From contig CABJAS010000007.1 in assembly GCA_902363625.1 (NCBI GenBank), forward strand, positions 1 through 64,000: a stretch of 64,000 nt of DNA, in the 5' to 3' direction. Of this stretch, positions 16,023 to 24,992 are shown piece by piece. The notes under the pieces were generated by a model. It made no database searches and was not told the origin of the DNA. It saw only the letters and a program-made list of their open reading frames with translations. The first letter of the stretch is position 1. Each line of letters opens with the position of its first letter. Both the position numbers and the translations under genes were made by a program. This DNA is from Clostridiaceae bacterium (GTDB lineage: Bacteria > Bacillota_I > Bacilli_A > Erysipelotrichales > Coprobacillaceae).

Positions 16023-19000
16023 AACCTGTACGATTAGAAATATCCGCTTTTGGACCCTATGCTTCAACAGTCACGATTGATTTTACTTTATTATATCAGG
16101 ATGGATTATTTTTGATTACAGGAGCGACCGGAAGTGGAAAAACAACGATCTTTGATGCGATTACATTTGCCCTATATGGGGAAGCCAGCGGATCACTGAG
16201 GGAAGCAAAAAGTCTGCGCTGTGATTTTGCGGATCATAAGCAGGAAACCTATGTCGATTTAACTTTTCAGTTCAAAAAACAGGTTTATCATATTCGCCGC
16301 AGTCCCCAGTATATCAAGCCGGGGCGCAAGACACCGATCAGTGCACAGGCAGAACTCACCATGCCTGACGGAAAGATTTTCAGCACAACGCGAGATGTCA
16401 ACCAAGCTATTTCCACCTTGCTAGGCGTGGATGTCCTGCAATTTAAACAAATTGCTATGATCGCTCAAGGTGAATTTACACGATTGATTCATGCCAGCAG
16501 TGATGAAAAAGAAAAGATATTCAGAAAACTTTTTGGTACTTATCACTATGATCGGTTTGAGACGTTACTGAAAGAAAAATATAATCAGTATAAACAAAAA
16601 ATAGAGTCGACTATGATTGCGATTGAAACTTTAAAGAAGCAAATTGATGAAGCATCTGCAGCACTTACGACAACAGCATTTATCGAAGCCACAAAAGCAA
16701 AAGGACTTGAGGTAAAAAAACAATTGACTGTTCAAAATGATGAATGGAATCAATTATTAAAGATTTTAGAAGAAAAACGTCAAAACTATGGCTGGATCGA
16801 AAAAAATAATACACGATTAGATCAGCTTGAAAAAGCGTTAGCTGAGCAGTCTGTTTTATGCGAACAGGAAATAAAAATGAACCAGTATCAACAAGAACTG
16901 ACAGAAGCAAAAAAAGCGAATGAACTGATGCTTATTGAAAAACAGCTCAATGAAGCGCAAAAACAATCGCAGACTTTACTGAATCAGGAAACCTTGCTTG
17001 AACAGGATATTGTGCATTTAAATAAAAAAGCTGAGCAGATTGATAAGGCGTATTTGGCGGTACCGCAGCTTCAGCAGCAGGTGCAATCGTTGCATGTGGA
17101 ATTAAAAAAATATCAGGATCAGCTGGAGAAGCTAAAGCGACTTAAATATCTGCAGACAAAAAGTCTTATTTTAGAAAAAGAGATTGCGCAGTGTCAGAGG
17201 ATGCTTAAAGCGTTAGAGCATAAAAAAGAAAAAACTGCCCATGATGAACAGCTTTTAAAAGTATTTATTGAAGCCTCACAGGATGTAGAAATTCAATATT
17301 TTACATGTCAGCAGGATTTAAAAGAGATACAGACACAATTAGAACGTCATAAGCATTTAGAGGAGTTAGAAAAAAAAGAAGCGGCAGCGCATCAAAACTA
17401 TACAGTTCAGGCTTCGGTATATCAAAAGGAAGCCGATGCCTATGCTTATTTGAATCAGCAGATCTTACACTATGAGAATCGACTGATGTTGGAACAGGCA
17501 GGCATTTTAGCACAGAATCTAAAAGAGAATGATCCATGTCCGGTATGTGGCTCAACGCACCACCCAAAGCTGGCTGAGTTATCCGATCAGGATTTATCTT
17601 CAGAGACTTTAAAGAAAATGAAAGCTGAATTAGAGATAGCACAAAATCATTTACAGGAGACTTATCAGCAGGTTTTAGAAAAGAAACAGGCGTTTGAAGA
17701 CATTCAGTGGCAAATTCAATTTGAGTGTGAAACGATGGGGATCTCCTTAAAAGAAAAGCAGGCTGACAAAGAGAGCCTAATCGATAAGATGGAAGATTTA
17801 AATCATCAATTAGAAACATTAGGCGAACTGAAAAAGGAAGTTAAGCAAAAGGAAGCACAGCGTCAGCAGCTTTTAAAAGAAATAGAAAACATTCAGCAGG
17901 AGTATCAGAAGACATCAGAGCAGTTACAAGAGCTGAATGCCCAAGCCGCCGCTTATAGCGGACAAATTAAAGGATTAGATATAGAAGCGGAAAAAGAAGA
18001 AACCATTTCAGAAAAAATAATAGAGATCCAACGATCTATCACATCGAAAACAAAAGAAATGGATACTTCCACACAAGCCTATAATACCTTGCATACCTCA
18101 CTAAATACTTTATTAGGTCAAAAAGCAGGATATCAAAGTGAAAAGAAAAAGTGGGAACAACAGTGTCATCATACTCAGAAAACCTTTGATAAACAGCTTC
18201 ATCTGTTGTTTAAAGACCTGTCCCACTATCAAGCTGCTAAACGATCACCAAAAGAGATTAGTCAGTTAGAAAAAACATATCAGGACTATCTGTTAGCTAA
18301 AGAACGTAATGATACACTGGTTCAGTCATTAAAAAATGAATTAACCAGTACACAAAAAATAGATTTATCTTCATTGTCTAAAGAGATTGAAGCTCTAACT
18401 GAACAAAGTATTATCATGAAAGATCAGTATCAGCAGAAGCTGGGACTTTATCAGCAGGATCAACGTTTGCTGAAGCAATTGGAAAAAGATTATCATGCGA
18501 TCGCATTGATTGAACCGACTTATCAGAATTACTATGATCTGTATTCTTTAACTTCCGGAAATAACGCTTTGAAATTATCCTTTGAACGTTATATTTTGGC
18601 TGCCTATTTTGAACAGATCTTAGCATTAGCAAATATTCGTTTTCAAGAGATGACGAATCAGCGCTATAAGATGCTGAGAAAAGAAGAAAAGGGAAGCCGC
18701 CAGTCCGGATTAGATATTGTGATTCAGGATTATGAGAGCGGAACGGTTCGTGATATTAAAACATTATCGGGCGGTGAAACATTTAAAGCAGCTTTATCTT
18801 TGGCTTTAGGCTTATCAGATATGATTCAAAGCTTTGCCGGTGGAATTGAGTTAGACACGTTGTTTATTGATGAAGGTTTCGGTTCTTTAGACAGTGATTC
18901 TTTACAGCAGGCACTCCATGTATTGCTTCATTTGCGTCAAAGTGATAAGCTGATTGGAATCATCAGTCATGTTCAGGAATTGAAAGAACAGATTGATCGA

Positions 19001-19051
19001 CAAATTGTGATAAAAAAAGAAAATATGGATAGCTATATCGAGGTAGTATAG
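16019..19051 (+). CDS. sbcC: ATPase subunit SbcC (Rad50 homologue)
   Basis: A 1010-residue SMC-like ATPase. Walker A GATGSGKTT is near residue 36, and long coiled coils flank a central zinc hook CPVCGSTHHPKL (~residue 507). The C-terminal half of the head has the LSGGETFKAALSLAL signature (~918) and Walker B TLFIDEGFGSLD (~950). Length is typical. It forms the heterotetramer with SbcD for double-strand break and hairpin processing. It is followed by a separate promoter for the GGDEF-EAL gene. Confidence 0.93.
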   Translation: MKPVRLEISAFGPYASTVTIDFTLLYQDGLFLITGATGSGKTTIFDAITFALYGEASGSLREAKSLRCDFADHKQETYVDLTFQFKKQVYHIRRSPQYIKPGRKTPISAQAELTMPDGKIFSTTRDVNQAISTLLGVDVLQFKQIAMIAQGEFTRLIHASSDEKEKIFRKLFGTYHYDRFETLLKEKYNQYKQKIESTMIAIETLKKQIDEASAALTTTAFIEATKAKGLEVKKQLTVQNDEWNQLLKILEEKRQNYGWIEKNNTRLDQLEKALAEQSVLCEQEIKMNQYQQELTEAKKANELMLIEKQLNEAQKQSQTLLNQETLLEQDIVHLNKKAEQIDKAYLAVPQLQQQVQSLHVELKKYQDQLEKLKRLKYLQTKSLILEKEIAQCQRMLKALEHKKEKTAHDEQLLKVFIEASQDVEIQYFTCQQDLKEIQTQLERHKHLEELEKKEAAAHQNYTVQASVYQKEADAYAYLNQQILHYENRLMLEQAGILAQNLKENDPCPVCGSTHHPKLAELSDQDLSSETLKKMKAELEIAQNHLQETYQQVLEKKQAFEDIQWQIQFECETMGISLKEKQADKESLIDKMEDLNHQLETLGELKKEVKQKEAQRQQLLKEIENIQQEYQKTSEQLQELNAQAAAYSGQIKGLDIEAEKEETISEKIIEIQRSITSKTKEMDTSTQAYNTLHTSLNTLLGQKAGYQSEKKKWEQQCHHTQKTFDKQLHLLFKDLSHYQAAKRSPKEISQLEKTYQDYLLAKERNDTLVQSLKNELTSTQKIDLSSLSKEIEALTEQSIIMKDQYQQKLGLYQQDQRLLKQLEKDYHAIALIEPTYQNYYDLYSLTSGNNALKLSFERYILAAYFEQILALANIRFQEMTNQRYKMLRKEEKGSRQSGLDIVIQDYESGTVRDIKTLSGGETFKAALSLALGLSDMIQSFAGGIELDTLFIDEGFGSLDSDSLQQALHVLLHLRQSDKLIGIISHVQELKEQIDRQIVIKKENMDSYIEVV

Positions 19052-19086
19052 TGTTCATATTTCTTTTTTATTATAAAGAAGTCATC

Positions 19087-19115
19087 TTGTACAGGGGGAT
19101 TAAGAATGTTATAAT
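19087..19115 (+). promoter_or_regulatory. Promoter of the GGDEF-EAL gene
   Basis: TTGTAC (19087-19092), 17 bases, then TATAAT (19110-19115) preceded by TGT. It rules out in-frame start codons upstream of ~19122. Confidence 0.7.
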
Positions 19116-19152
19116 GGAAGCAGTTAGTGGGAAAAGGATTGGGACTATAATC

Positions 19153-21102
19153 ATGATAACATTAGATTGGAATATTGCTCCGGAATGTATTTCAGCTGTT
19201 ATACTCAGTATAATTTGGCTTTATTCAAGACGTGGAAGTTGGCTGCCGACATTGAAAAATCGTATTTTTCAATGTTGTTTTTTGGTCACCTTTTTAGCGA
19301 TAACCACCAATATCCTTTCAACTGTGATGATTGCCTATTATCGTGTGTTCCCGCTTTGGCTGACATGGCTGATTACTACGATCTACTTTATCTTTACCCC
19401 TTTAATGGGAGCGGTTTATTGCTTATATGCTGCAACCGTTATTTATCAAAATAAAGAACGTCTGATTCGTTTTATGAAGTTAAGCATGATTCCATCGATT
19501 CTCTACACTTTGCTAGTACTAACCAATCCTTTCAATAAGGAATTATTTGATTTAAATTATCAATCCGGCTATGTGAAAGGACCATGGATCGCAATTACTT
19601 ATATTCTTTTTTATGCTTATTGCTTAGGAGCGTTATTTATTGCCTTTATGGAAAAAGATAAGGTGGAAAAGAATGTTTTTAATATTTTATCTGCCTTTCC
19701 CATTATTGCCAGTGTAGTGATTGCGGTTCAGCAGATATTTCCAACCGTTATTCTGACCGGTTCTGCCGCGACCTGTGCTTTACTGATCATTTATCTATAT
19801 TTGCAAAATAAACAGATTTCAATGGATTATCTGACCGATATTCCCAACCAATTGGAGCTTTCCAATATGCTGGAGTATTTACTTGGTGAATATCCTAAAC
19901 AGCACTTTAGTTTGTTTGTTATCTCTTTACGTGATTTCACACAAATCAACAGTGCATTTACGCACCAAGTAGGTGATGCCTTTTTAAAAACGATTGCCTG
20001 TTATCTGGCTTCTTTAGTCGGACAGCGGCATGTTTATCGTTTTAAAGGAGACGAGTTTGCGATATTGATTCGTCAGCCGCATGAAGTCATTAGTGTGATT
20101 TTAAAACAGATTCAAGAACGCATGCAAAAACCTTGGAGGGTTAAGGATCATGAAGCGATTCTTTCCTATGTAATTGGAGCTGTTGATTATCCGGAGAGTA
20201 CAACCGGAATTGAAAGCTTGATTAGTTCAGTTGAATATGCTGTTTCGGTAGCAAAAAAGAATTATAATGGTTATGTGTGCTACTGTGATCAGAATATGTT
20301 TGAGATGATCCAGCGCAAAAGAGAAATTGTCAAGATATTAAAAGAAAAGATTGCGAATCAAGATTTTGAAATGTATTATCAGCCTTTATACAGTGTGGCA
20401 ACCCAACAGTTTGAATATGCTGAGTCATTAGTGCGCATCAATGACAGTCCGTTAGGACCGATATATCCTTCTGAATTTATTCCGATCGCAGAAGAAACCG
20501 GGTTGATTATTGAAATGACCTATATGATTTTAGATAAGGTGTGTAAATTTGCGCGTAGTTTATTAGATGAAGAGATTAATATTAAATGTATCCATGTTAA
20601 CTTTTCGGCAATTCAGTTCCGTCAGCCTCAACTGGCACAGAAAGTCTGTGAGATTATTCATAAAAATAATATTCCTTTTTCAGTTATTAAGATTGAATTC
20701 ACTGAGTCTACTTTAGCTGAAAATATGGATATCATTCATGACTTTGTCAGTGATATGGAAAAGATGGGAATTTATATGGGACTGGATGATTTTGGTGTAG
20801 GTTATTCAAATATTTCTACAGTGATACAGATTCCTTTTACAACAATTAAGCTGGATAAGAGTTTAGTGTGGGCAGTCAGCAAACAGGAAAAATCTGCCAT
20901 TATGGTGAAAAATATGATTCGTACTTTTAAAGATCTCAATTTAACTGTTGTAGCGGAAGGTGTCGAAGATGATTTTCAAAATCAATTTATGATACGCAAT
21001 GGAGTGGATCAGATTCAGGGCTATTATTATTCAAAACCGTTGCCAAAAGAAGAAATGATTCGTTTCATGAAAAAACATAGTCAGAATATAAGAAAAGGTT
21101 AA
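19153..21102 (+). CDS. Membrane GGDEF-EAL protein (c-di-GMP phosphodiesterase candidate)
   Basis: About 649 residues with ATG 19153 as start, chosen because the promoter lies at 19087-19115. Seven or so N-terminal helices (residues ~10-215) form a sensor region. The GGDEF domain (~230-390) is degenerate: the signature reads RFKGDEF. The EAL domain (~400-645) has ESLVR in place of EALVR. It keeps the other catalytic blocks: TEST...EN, DDFGVGYSN, KLDKSLV and VVAEGVED with a final QGYYYSKPL. I infer an active phosphodiesterase with a regulatory GGDEF. No other c-di-GMP gene is in the window. Confidence 0.8.
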   Translation: MITLDWNIAPECISAVILSIIWLYSRRGSWLPTLKNRIFQCCFLVTFLAITTNILSTVMIAYYRVFPLWLTWLITTIYFIFTPLMGAVYCLYAATVIYQNKERLIRFMKLSMIPSILYTLLVLTNPFNKELFDLNYQSGYVKGPWIAITYILFYAYCLGALFIAFMEKDKVEKNVFNILSAFPIIASVVIAVQQIFPTVILTGSAATCALLIIYLYLQNKQISMDYLTDIPNQLELSNMLEYLLGEYPKQHFSLFVISLRDFTQINSAFTHQVGDAFLKTIACYLASLVGQRHVYRFKGDEFAILIRQPHEVISVILKQIQERMQKPWRVKDHEAILSYVIGAVDYPESTTGIESLISSVEYAVSVAKKNYNGYVCYCDQNMFEMIQRKREIVKILKEKIANQDFEMYYQPLYSVATQQFEYAESLVRINDSPLGPIYPSEFIPIAEETGLIIEMTYMILDKVCKFARSLLDEEINIKCIHVNFSAIQFRQPQLAQKVCEIIHKNNIPFSVIKIEFTESTLAENMDIIHDFVSDMEKMGIYMGLDDFGVGYSNISTVIQIPFTTIKLDKSLVWAVSKQEKSAIMVKNMIRTFKDLNLTVVAEGVEDDFQNQFMIRNGVDQIQGYYYSKPLPKEEMIRFMKKHSQNIRKG

Positions 21103-21127
21103 ACACGCTGAATGTTTAACCTTATTT
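21095..21127. terminator. Bidirectional terminator
   Basis: An 11-bp perfect stem (21095-21105 with 21113-21123) with a 7-base loop is followed by ATTTTTA on the + strand; leftward it serves the zinc-ribbon gene at 21128. Confidence 0.8.
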
Positions 21128-21778
21128 TTATTTTAAAACTGTACCGCAGTATTCACATACTTTTGGACTACCGGTATAAATCTCGTTTTTAGCGCCGCAG
21201 CTTTGACAGACATAAGTTTCCATAACAGATGTCTCTGTTTTTTGACCGGCAGGTCGTTGAGTTAATATAATCTGATTTCTGGAATGGTCAATATACGCAT
21301 TAGCCAAATAACCGTTATCGATCATATTTTGTAAGTCCACGGTCACCTGACTTGAAGATAATGACAGTGCAGAGGCAATTTTACTGATTTCGCTCAATTG
21401 ATTATTTACGACTAAATTGATATAACGTCTATATTTAATTGAATTCTTGTCAATCTTTCGCATTTTATTGAATAAAACAATTCCTCCTAATAAAAACATC
21501 GCTGAAATCAGAAGGTAAGGAATCATTTGCGCCCCAACGATTTGATGCTCGATTCCTAAATCATCTTTAGTTGTCATTTGACCGGTTAAGGTCATTGCCA
21601 CAGCGATTGCGCCAAATCCCATTAGTATATAAGAAGCGATTTTCAATCCCTTAGAATGCTGAAACGTTGCAGATTTGTCATTGTTGAAACGTCTGATTAA
21701 TAAATAAATACCGACTGGCCAAAAGAAGATCAATGCAAATGTAATTACGCCCCATGACGTGTTTTTTGTTTGTTTCAT
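21128..21778 (-). CDS. Membrane protein with C-terminal zinc ribbon
   Basis: A 216-residue protein. Three hydrophobic helices are visible (~8-27, ~45-64, ~86-105). Then comes a winged-helix-like segment (~115-160; INLVVNNQLSEISKIASALSLSSSQVTVDLQNMIDNGYL). A C-terminal zinc ribbon CQSCGAKN...CEYCGTVL ends the protein. It is downstream of an SPFH/zinc-ribbon gene with a 14-base gap, so they form an operon. The arrangement recalls the B. subtilis ydj membrane-stress genes, by analogy only. Confidence 0.7.
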   Translation of the reverse strand: MKQTKNTSWGVITFALIFFWPVGIYLLIRRFNNDKSATFQHSKGLKIASYILMGFGAIAVAMTLTGQMTTKDDLGIEHQIVGAQMIPYLLISAMFLLGGIVLFNKMRKIDKNSIKYRRYINLVVNNQLSEISKIASALSLSSSQVTVDLQNMIDNGYLANAYIDHSRNQIILTQRPAGQKTETSVMETYVCQSCGAKNEIYTGSPKVCEYCGTVLK

Positions 21779-21792
21779 ATTTTTACTTCCTT

Positions 21793-22920
21793 TTATAGTT
21801 TAGTCCCACATTCAGGACAAAATTTTGTATTTGGTTTCACCTTTATACCACAATTAGGACATTTTTTATTCATTGGTTCACCACAGCTTGGACAGAAATT
21901 TGCCCCTTCTGGAACGGCTCCTTTACAGTTTGGACATTCAACCTGTTTCGCAATTTGTACATCAGCACCACACTCCGGACAAAATTTAGCGTCTTCTCGG
22001 ATCATCTGATGACATTTCGGACATTCTTTTTGTTTGGTGGTCACATCAATTTGACTGGTAATGCCACTCATTTGCTGTCCCATTGGAACACCAAGACCTG
22101 CTCCTAGACCTAGTCCTATGCCAGCCCCCATCAATCCACCGCCGCTGTAGTCATTTTTAGCGGCTCCTTCTAATGTATCAAACGATCTTTCCTGCTGATA
22201 GCTGTAACCAATAATATCCATTTCCGCCCTTTTAGCTAAGGCATCTCTTAGTTTGATAACAGAGGGATCATCTTCTGGTACACTGACATCATTAACATTG
22301 AAATTAACAATCTTAATTCCGTATTCTGCCATTTCCGGACGAATCTTATCTAAAAGACAGTCAGAGATTTCTTCTAAATAAGCACCAATCTCTAAAATTG
22401 GAACTTGTTCTTTAATTAGATAAGAAGAGATTGCATCTTTTACTTTAGTTAAGTAAATTCCTTTAAAATACTTCACAACAGATTCTTTATCAAAATAAGG
22501 AACTGTTCCCACCAATTTAGTCAGGAACGTTTTGGAATCTGAAATGGTAATCCCGAACTGCCCATAGGCTCTTACCGGGATCATGACATTATATTTAGGA
22601 TCTTGCAGTTGAATAGGTGAAGGCGTTCCCCATTTTATATCTAAAACAACTGTCTTGTTAATGAAATAAACTTCAGCGGTAAATGGTGAATTTCCGCCAA
22701 ACGGAAGACCGATCAGCCCGGTAAGCAACGGAATATTTTTAGTGTCTAAAACATGTCTTCCAGGTCCAAAGCGATCTAAAGCTCTCCCTTCTTTAAATAA
22801 AATTGCTTCTTGTGATTCATTGACAATTAATTGTGTCCATGTGCTTAACTCTTCATCCGGACACTTCCAAGCAAAAACATCAGGATCCCCATTATATTTG
22901 ACAAAATCAATGATAGCCAT
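21793..22920 (-). CDS. SPFH-domain protein with C-terminal zinc ribbons (YdjI-like)
   Basis: A 375-residue protein. The start is the ATG at 22920 (MAIIDFVKYNG) with GGGAGGGAT upstream. The N-terminal ~215 residues are the SPFH-like domain of the YdjI/'virion core' family (SQEAILFKEGRALDRFGPGRH). A Gly-rich linker (~235-270) follows. Three CxxC-x(9-10)-CxxC zinc ribbons fill the last ~80 residues. Bacillus YdjI localises with PspA-type proteins at the membrane; here no pspA is nearby. A perfect palindrome lies directly upstream. Confidence 0.82.
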   Translation of the reverse strand: MAIIDFVKYNGDPDVFAWKCPDEELSTWTQLIVNESQEAILFKEGRALDRFGPGRHVLDTKNIPLLTGLIGLPFGGNSPFTAEVYFINKTVVLDIKWGTPSPIQLQDPKYNVMIPVRAYGQFGITISDSKTFLTKLVGTVPYFDKESVVKYFKGIYLTKVKDAISSYLIKEQVPILEIGAYLEEISDCLLDKIRPEMAEYGIKIVNFNVNDVSVPEDDPSVIKLRDALAKRAEMDIIGYSYQQERSFDTLEGAAKNDYSGGGLMGAGIGLGLGAGLGVPMGQQMSGITSQIDVTTKQKECPKCHQMIREDAKFCPECGADVQIAKQVECPNCKGAVPEGANFCPSCGEPMNKKCPNCGIKVKPNTKFCPECGTKL

Positions 22921-22948
22921 CTTTATCCCTCCCAATTACTATAATAAT

Positions 22949-22969
22949 TACAGTATATATTATACTGTA
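22949..22969 (-). promoter_or_regulatory. Perfect palindrome upstream of the SPFH/zinc-ribbon operon
   Basis: TACAGTATA-TAT-TATACTGTA: two perfect 9-base arms with a 3-base centre, 29 bases upstream of the start codon. On the minus strand it contains TATAAT, so it overlaps a possible -10 box. It looks like the operator of a dimeric repressor, whose gene is not adjacent. Confidence 0.6.
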
Positions 22970-23125
22970 TAAAGAAAGGATTTACTACTTTTTTTAAAAT
23001 GCAAATGTCAAAAATTGTCACTAAAAGTGATAAAAGAAATGTTATTTCCATTAACTTATAAATAGAAACTCAATTCTATTACATGTATCCGGGATAATAA
23101 AAATATAAATTTTTAGAAAAAAGGA

Positions 23126-23154
23126 TTGCATTTTCATTATTATAATTGTATAAT
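23126..23154 (+). promoter_or_regulatory. Promoter of tRNA-Leu
   Basis: TTGCAT (23126-23131), 17 bases, then TATAAT (23149-23154), ending 21 bases before the tRNA. Confidence 0.75.
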
Positions 23155-23175
23155 CTACTAGCAACGTATTTGATT

Positions 23176-23262
23176 GCCCAAGTGGTGAAATTGGTAGACG
23201 CAACGGACTCAAAATCCGTCGGTAGCGATACTGTGCCGGTTCGAGTCCGGCCTTGGGCACCA
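23176..23262 (+). tRNA. tRNA-Leu (anticodon CAA)
   Basis: An 87-base class II tRNA with encoded CCA. The acceptor stem GCCCAAG pairs with CTTGGGC, and the T arm has GGTTCGAGTCC. The anticodon loop CTCAAAA gives anticodon CAA, reading UUG. A long variable arm lies between the anticodon and T arms, as expected for leucine. Confidence 0.96.
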
Positions 23263-23273
23263 TTAGATAATGA

Positions 23274-23300
23274 CGATCCGAGAGGATTGTTTTTTATTTT
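23274..23300 (+). terminator. Terminator of tRNA-Leu
   Basis: A 6-bp stem (23274-23279 with 23284-23289, one G-T pair) with GAGA loop is followed by six T residues, 11 bases after the tRNA. Confidence 0.7.
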
Positions 23301-23330
23301 ATTAGAACCTTTAATACCTTATACATGATG

Positions 23331-23359
23331 AACTTACGGACTAAAATACGTAAGTTTTT
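23331..23359 (+). terminator. Second terminator downstream of tRNA-Leu
   Basis: An 8-bp perfect stem AACTTACG/CGTAAGTT (23331-23338 with 23349-23356) with T residues to 23359. The stretch from here to 23530 is AT-rich with no gene seen. Confidence 0.6.
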
Positions 23360-23542
23360 ATATAACAATATTTTATAAAAACATCTATATTATTTTAGTT
23401 AATAGCTTAATATAATATAATGAACATAGAATCTAAATAAATATAACGATTAATTCTTTTTTTAAAACAAATTATATGGACAACATCTACGTTAATTCCG
23501 ATATCCTCTAATGATGGAAAGTATAAAATGAAGGAGGTTCAA

Positions 23543-23908
23543 TTGAAACTGCAGATTGTTGGTTTTGTCAACACTTATGGATATAGTACATCTAGTTATA
23601 TTTATACATCAAATGATTTTTTAAATCAGTTAGTAAATGAGCATAAAGAAACAGAACTTCCTAGCTTGAATTATATTGCTGTGATGAATGAATCGACAAG
23701 AAAGAAATTAGAGAAGAAATATCCGGATTTGGTTATTTTAAAAAGGACAAGCAGATTAGAAGGTTATGGCGGAAAAATAAGAGGACTATGTGAGGAAGGG
23801 TGCAATTAAGCGCTATGACGGAGGAAGATTCAATATAATAAAGGAATTGTTATCTTTATTCTACCATCTGTCTTGATAATTATCTTAGGCGGCTATATAA
23901 TAAAATAG
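23543..23908 (+). pseudogene. Decayed ORF, possibly an ABC-permease (FtsX-like) remnant
   Basis: An open stretch of 88 codons starts at TTG 23543 (AAGGAGG at 23531-23537) or ATG 23528 and stops at 23809. The same frame then passes a second stop (23816-23818). It continues for 29 codons ending in a basic-flanked membrane helix (IVIFILPSVLIIILGGYIIK) and a third stop at 23906. The first part (LQIVGFVNTYGYSTSSYIYTS) looks like the extracytoplasmic domain of FtsX/MacB-type permeases. I infer the eroded end of a longer permease gene; the family call is weak. It might instead be a genuine short gene. Confidence 0.4.
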
Positions 23909-23925
23909 AATAAAGGAGTCTTTCA

Positions 23926-24483
23926 ATGGAAAAAAACAATTCAAAATCAAAAGAACTCATTAAAACAATTATAGAATTAGTCGCCGTAGCGGTTGTTACA
24001 TCTTTAATATTCACAAAAGTGGTGAATCCTGTAATTGTGAATGGAAAATCGATGTATCCGACCTTAGATAATAATGATATTTCAATAATTAATGTTATTG
24101 GATTGAGTGAAGACAGTTTAGAACGTTTTGATGTTGTGGTATTATATTCCACTCAGCTGCAGGAGAAAATTGTTAAGCGATTGATCGGATTCCCTGGAGA
24201 AACGATTCAATTTAAAGATGATCGTCTTTATATCGATGGGGTTGAATATGAAGAAACTTATTTAGATAAGGAATATATGGAGGAAGCTAAGCTTAAATAT
24301 AATAGTCCTTTGTTTACTGAAGACTTTGAGGTGACGGTTCCTGAAAATGAATATTTTGTGATGGGAGACAATCGTTTAGTCTCTGCGGATTCACGTGTTT
24401 TGGGAAGTTTTCCTTACGATAAGTTTATTGGTAAAGATGGTGTTATTTTATTCCCATTCAACCATGTTAAAACAATTAAATAA
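23926..24483 (+). CDS. lepB: Signal peptidase I
   Basis: A 185-residue membrane protease that removes signal peptides from secreted proteins. One N-terminal helix (~12-32) is followed by the catalytic Ser42 in NGKSMYPT and the general-base Lys84 in IVKRLIGFPGE. The conserved box MGDNRLVSADSR lies near residue 145. Its size suits the Gram-positive SipS/LepB group. It is preceded by AAAGGAG and ends at a hairpin terminator. Confidence 0.9.
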   Translation: MEKNNSKSKELIKTIIELVAVAVVTSLIFTKVVNPVIVNGKSMYPTLDNNDISIINVIGLSEDSLERFDVVVLYSTQLQEKIVKRLIGFPGETIQFKDDRLYIDGVEYEETYLDKEYMEEAKLKYNSPLFTEDFEVTVPENEYFVMGDNRLVSADSRVLGSFPYDKFIGKDGVILFPFNHVKTIK

Positions 24484-24486
24484 AAA

Positions 24487-24520
24487 AATAGGGATACAAA
24501 GGTATCTCTATTTTATCTTT
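24487..24520. terminator. Terminator after lepB
   Basis: An 11-bp stem with one G-T pair (24487-24497 with 24502-24512) and a 4-base loop, followed by TTTTATCTTT. Confidence 0.7.
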
Positions 24521-24968
24521 CTAAGAAATCTGCAACGCACTGATAGACATGGTCAATATGGTGAGTTGCTTTTTGTTTGACTTCAATGGGAGACTGATGG
24601 AAAGTATAGCTTTCATCTGCAATAACAAACATAGGAATATCATTCCATGAATCCCCGACAGCAGCTAATTGATGGGATTTATTTAACACCTCCAAGTTTG
24701 TTATAAAGTGAATAGCAAATGCTTTTGATATATTTTGTGGAACGATATCCACATACCAGTTATTTTGGTGTACCTCACAGCTAGTAAAAGCTTCTGCTTT
24801 TTGGTAAAATGTCAAAATATCGGAAATATTTTTATTTTTAGATTCAACGCAGATATTAATAATCTTACTTAAATCTGGAATCTTTCTGGTATCCTCCTGC
24901 TTTTCTAACAGGTAAACTGTTTCTCCATCAAAAACACTGCATAATAAATTCCTTTCTATAAAAAACAA
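24513..24968 (-). pseudogene. Broken HAD-superfamily (Cof-type) phosphatase
   Basis: Only the C-terminal part of a Cof-like HAD phosphatase remains (~151 codons). Motif III (ISKAFAIHF) and motif IV (GDSWNDIPMF) are present, but the catalytic N-terminal DxDGT motif is missing. The only in-frame start is a TTG inside the neighbouring gene's terminator hairpin. An ATG with AGAAAGGAA in front (minus strand, 24942) is out of frame, and a run of five A residues (24930-24934 on +) just after it could be the slip site. The rest of the 5' end is deleted. Not likely to be active. Confidence 0.7.
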
Positions 24969-24984
24969 GCATGATTCATGCTTG
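24960..24984 (-). terminator. Terminator of the PAP2 gene
   Basis: CAAGCATGA-T-TCATGCTTG (24966-24984), 9-base arms, followed on the minus strand by TTTTTTA. It ends the leftward PAP2 gene and separates it from the broken HAD gene. Confidence 0.8.
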
Positions 24985-24992
24985 GGATATAT

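Noticed and set aside
17301..17819. 172-codon antisense ORF within sbcC
   Set aside because: Lies opposite the coiled-coil part of sbcC, no ribosome site or recognisable domain; a by-product of codon bias.
23051..23328. ORFs on both strands across the tRNA-Leu (minus 23051-23263, plus 23146-23328)
   Set aside because: Both simply translate the tRNA gene and its flanks; such spurious proteins are well known over tRNA-Leu. The cloverleaf, CCA, promoter and terminator explain the sequence.
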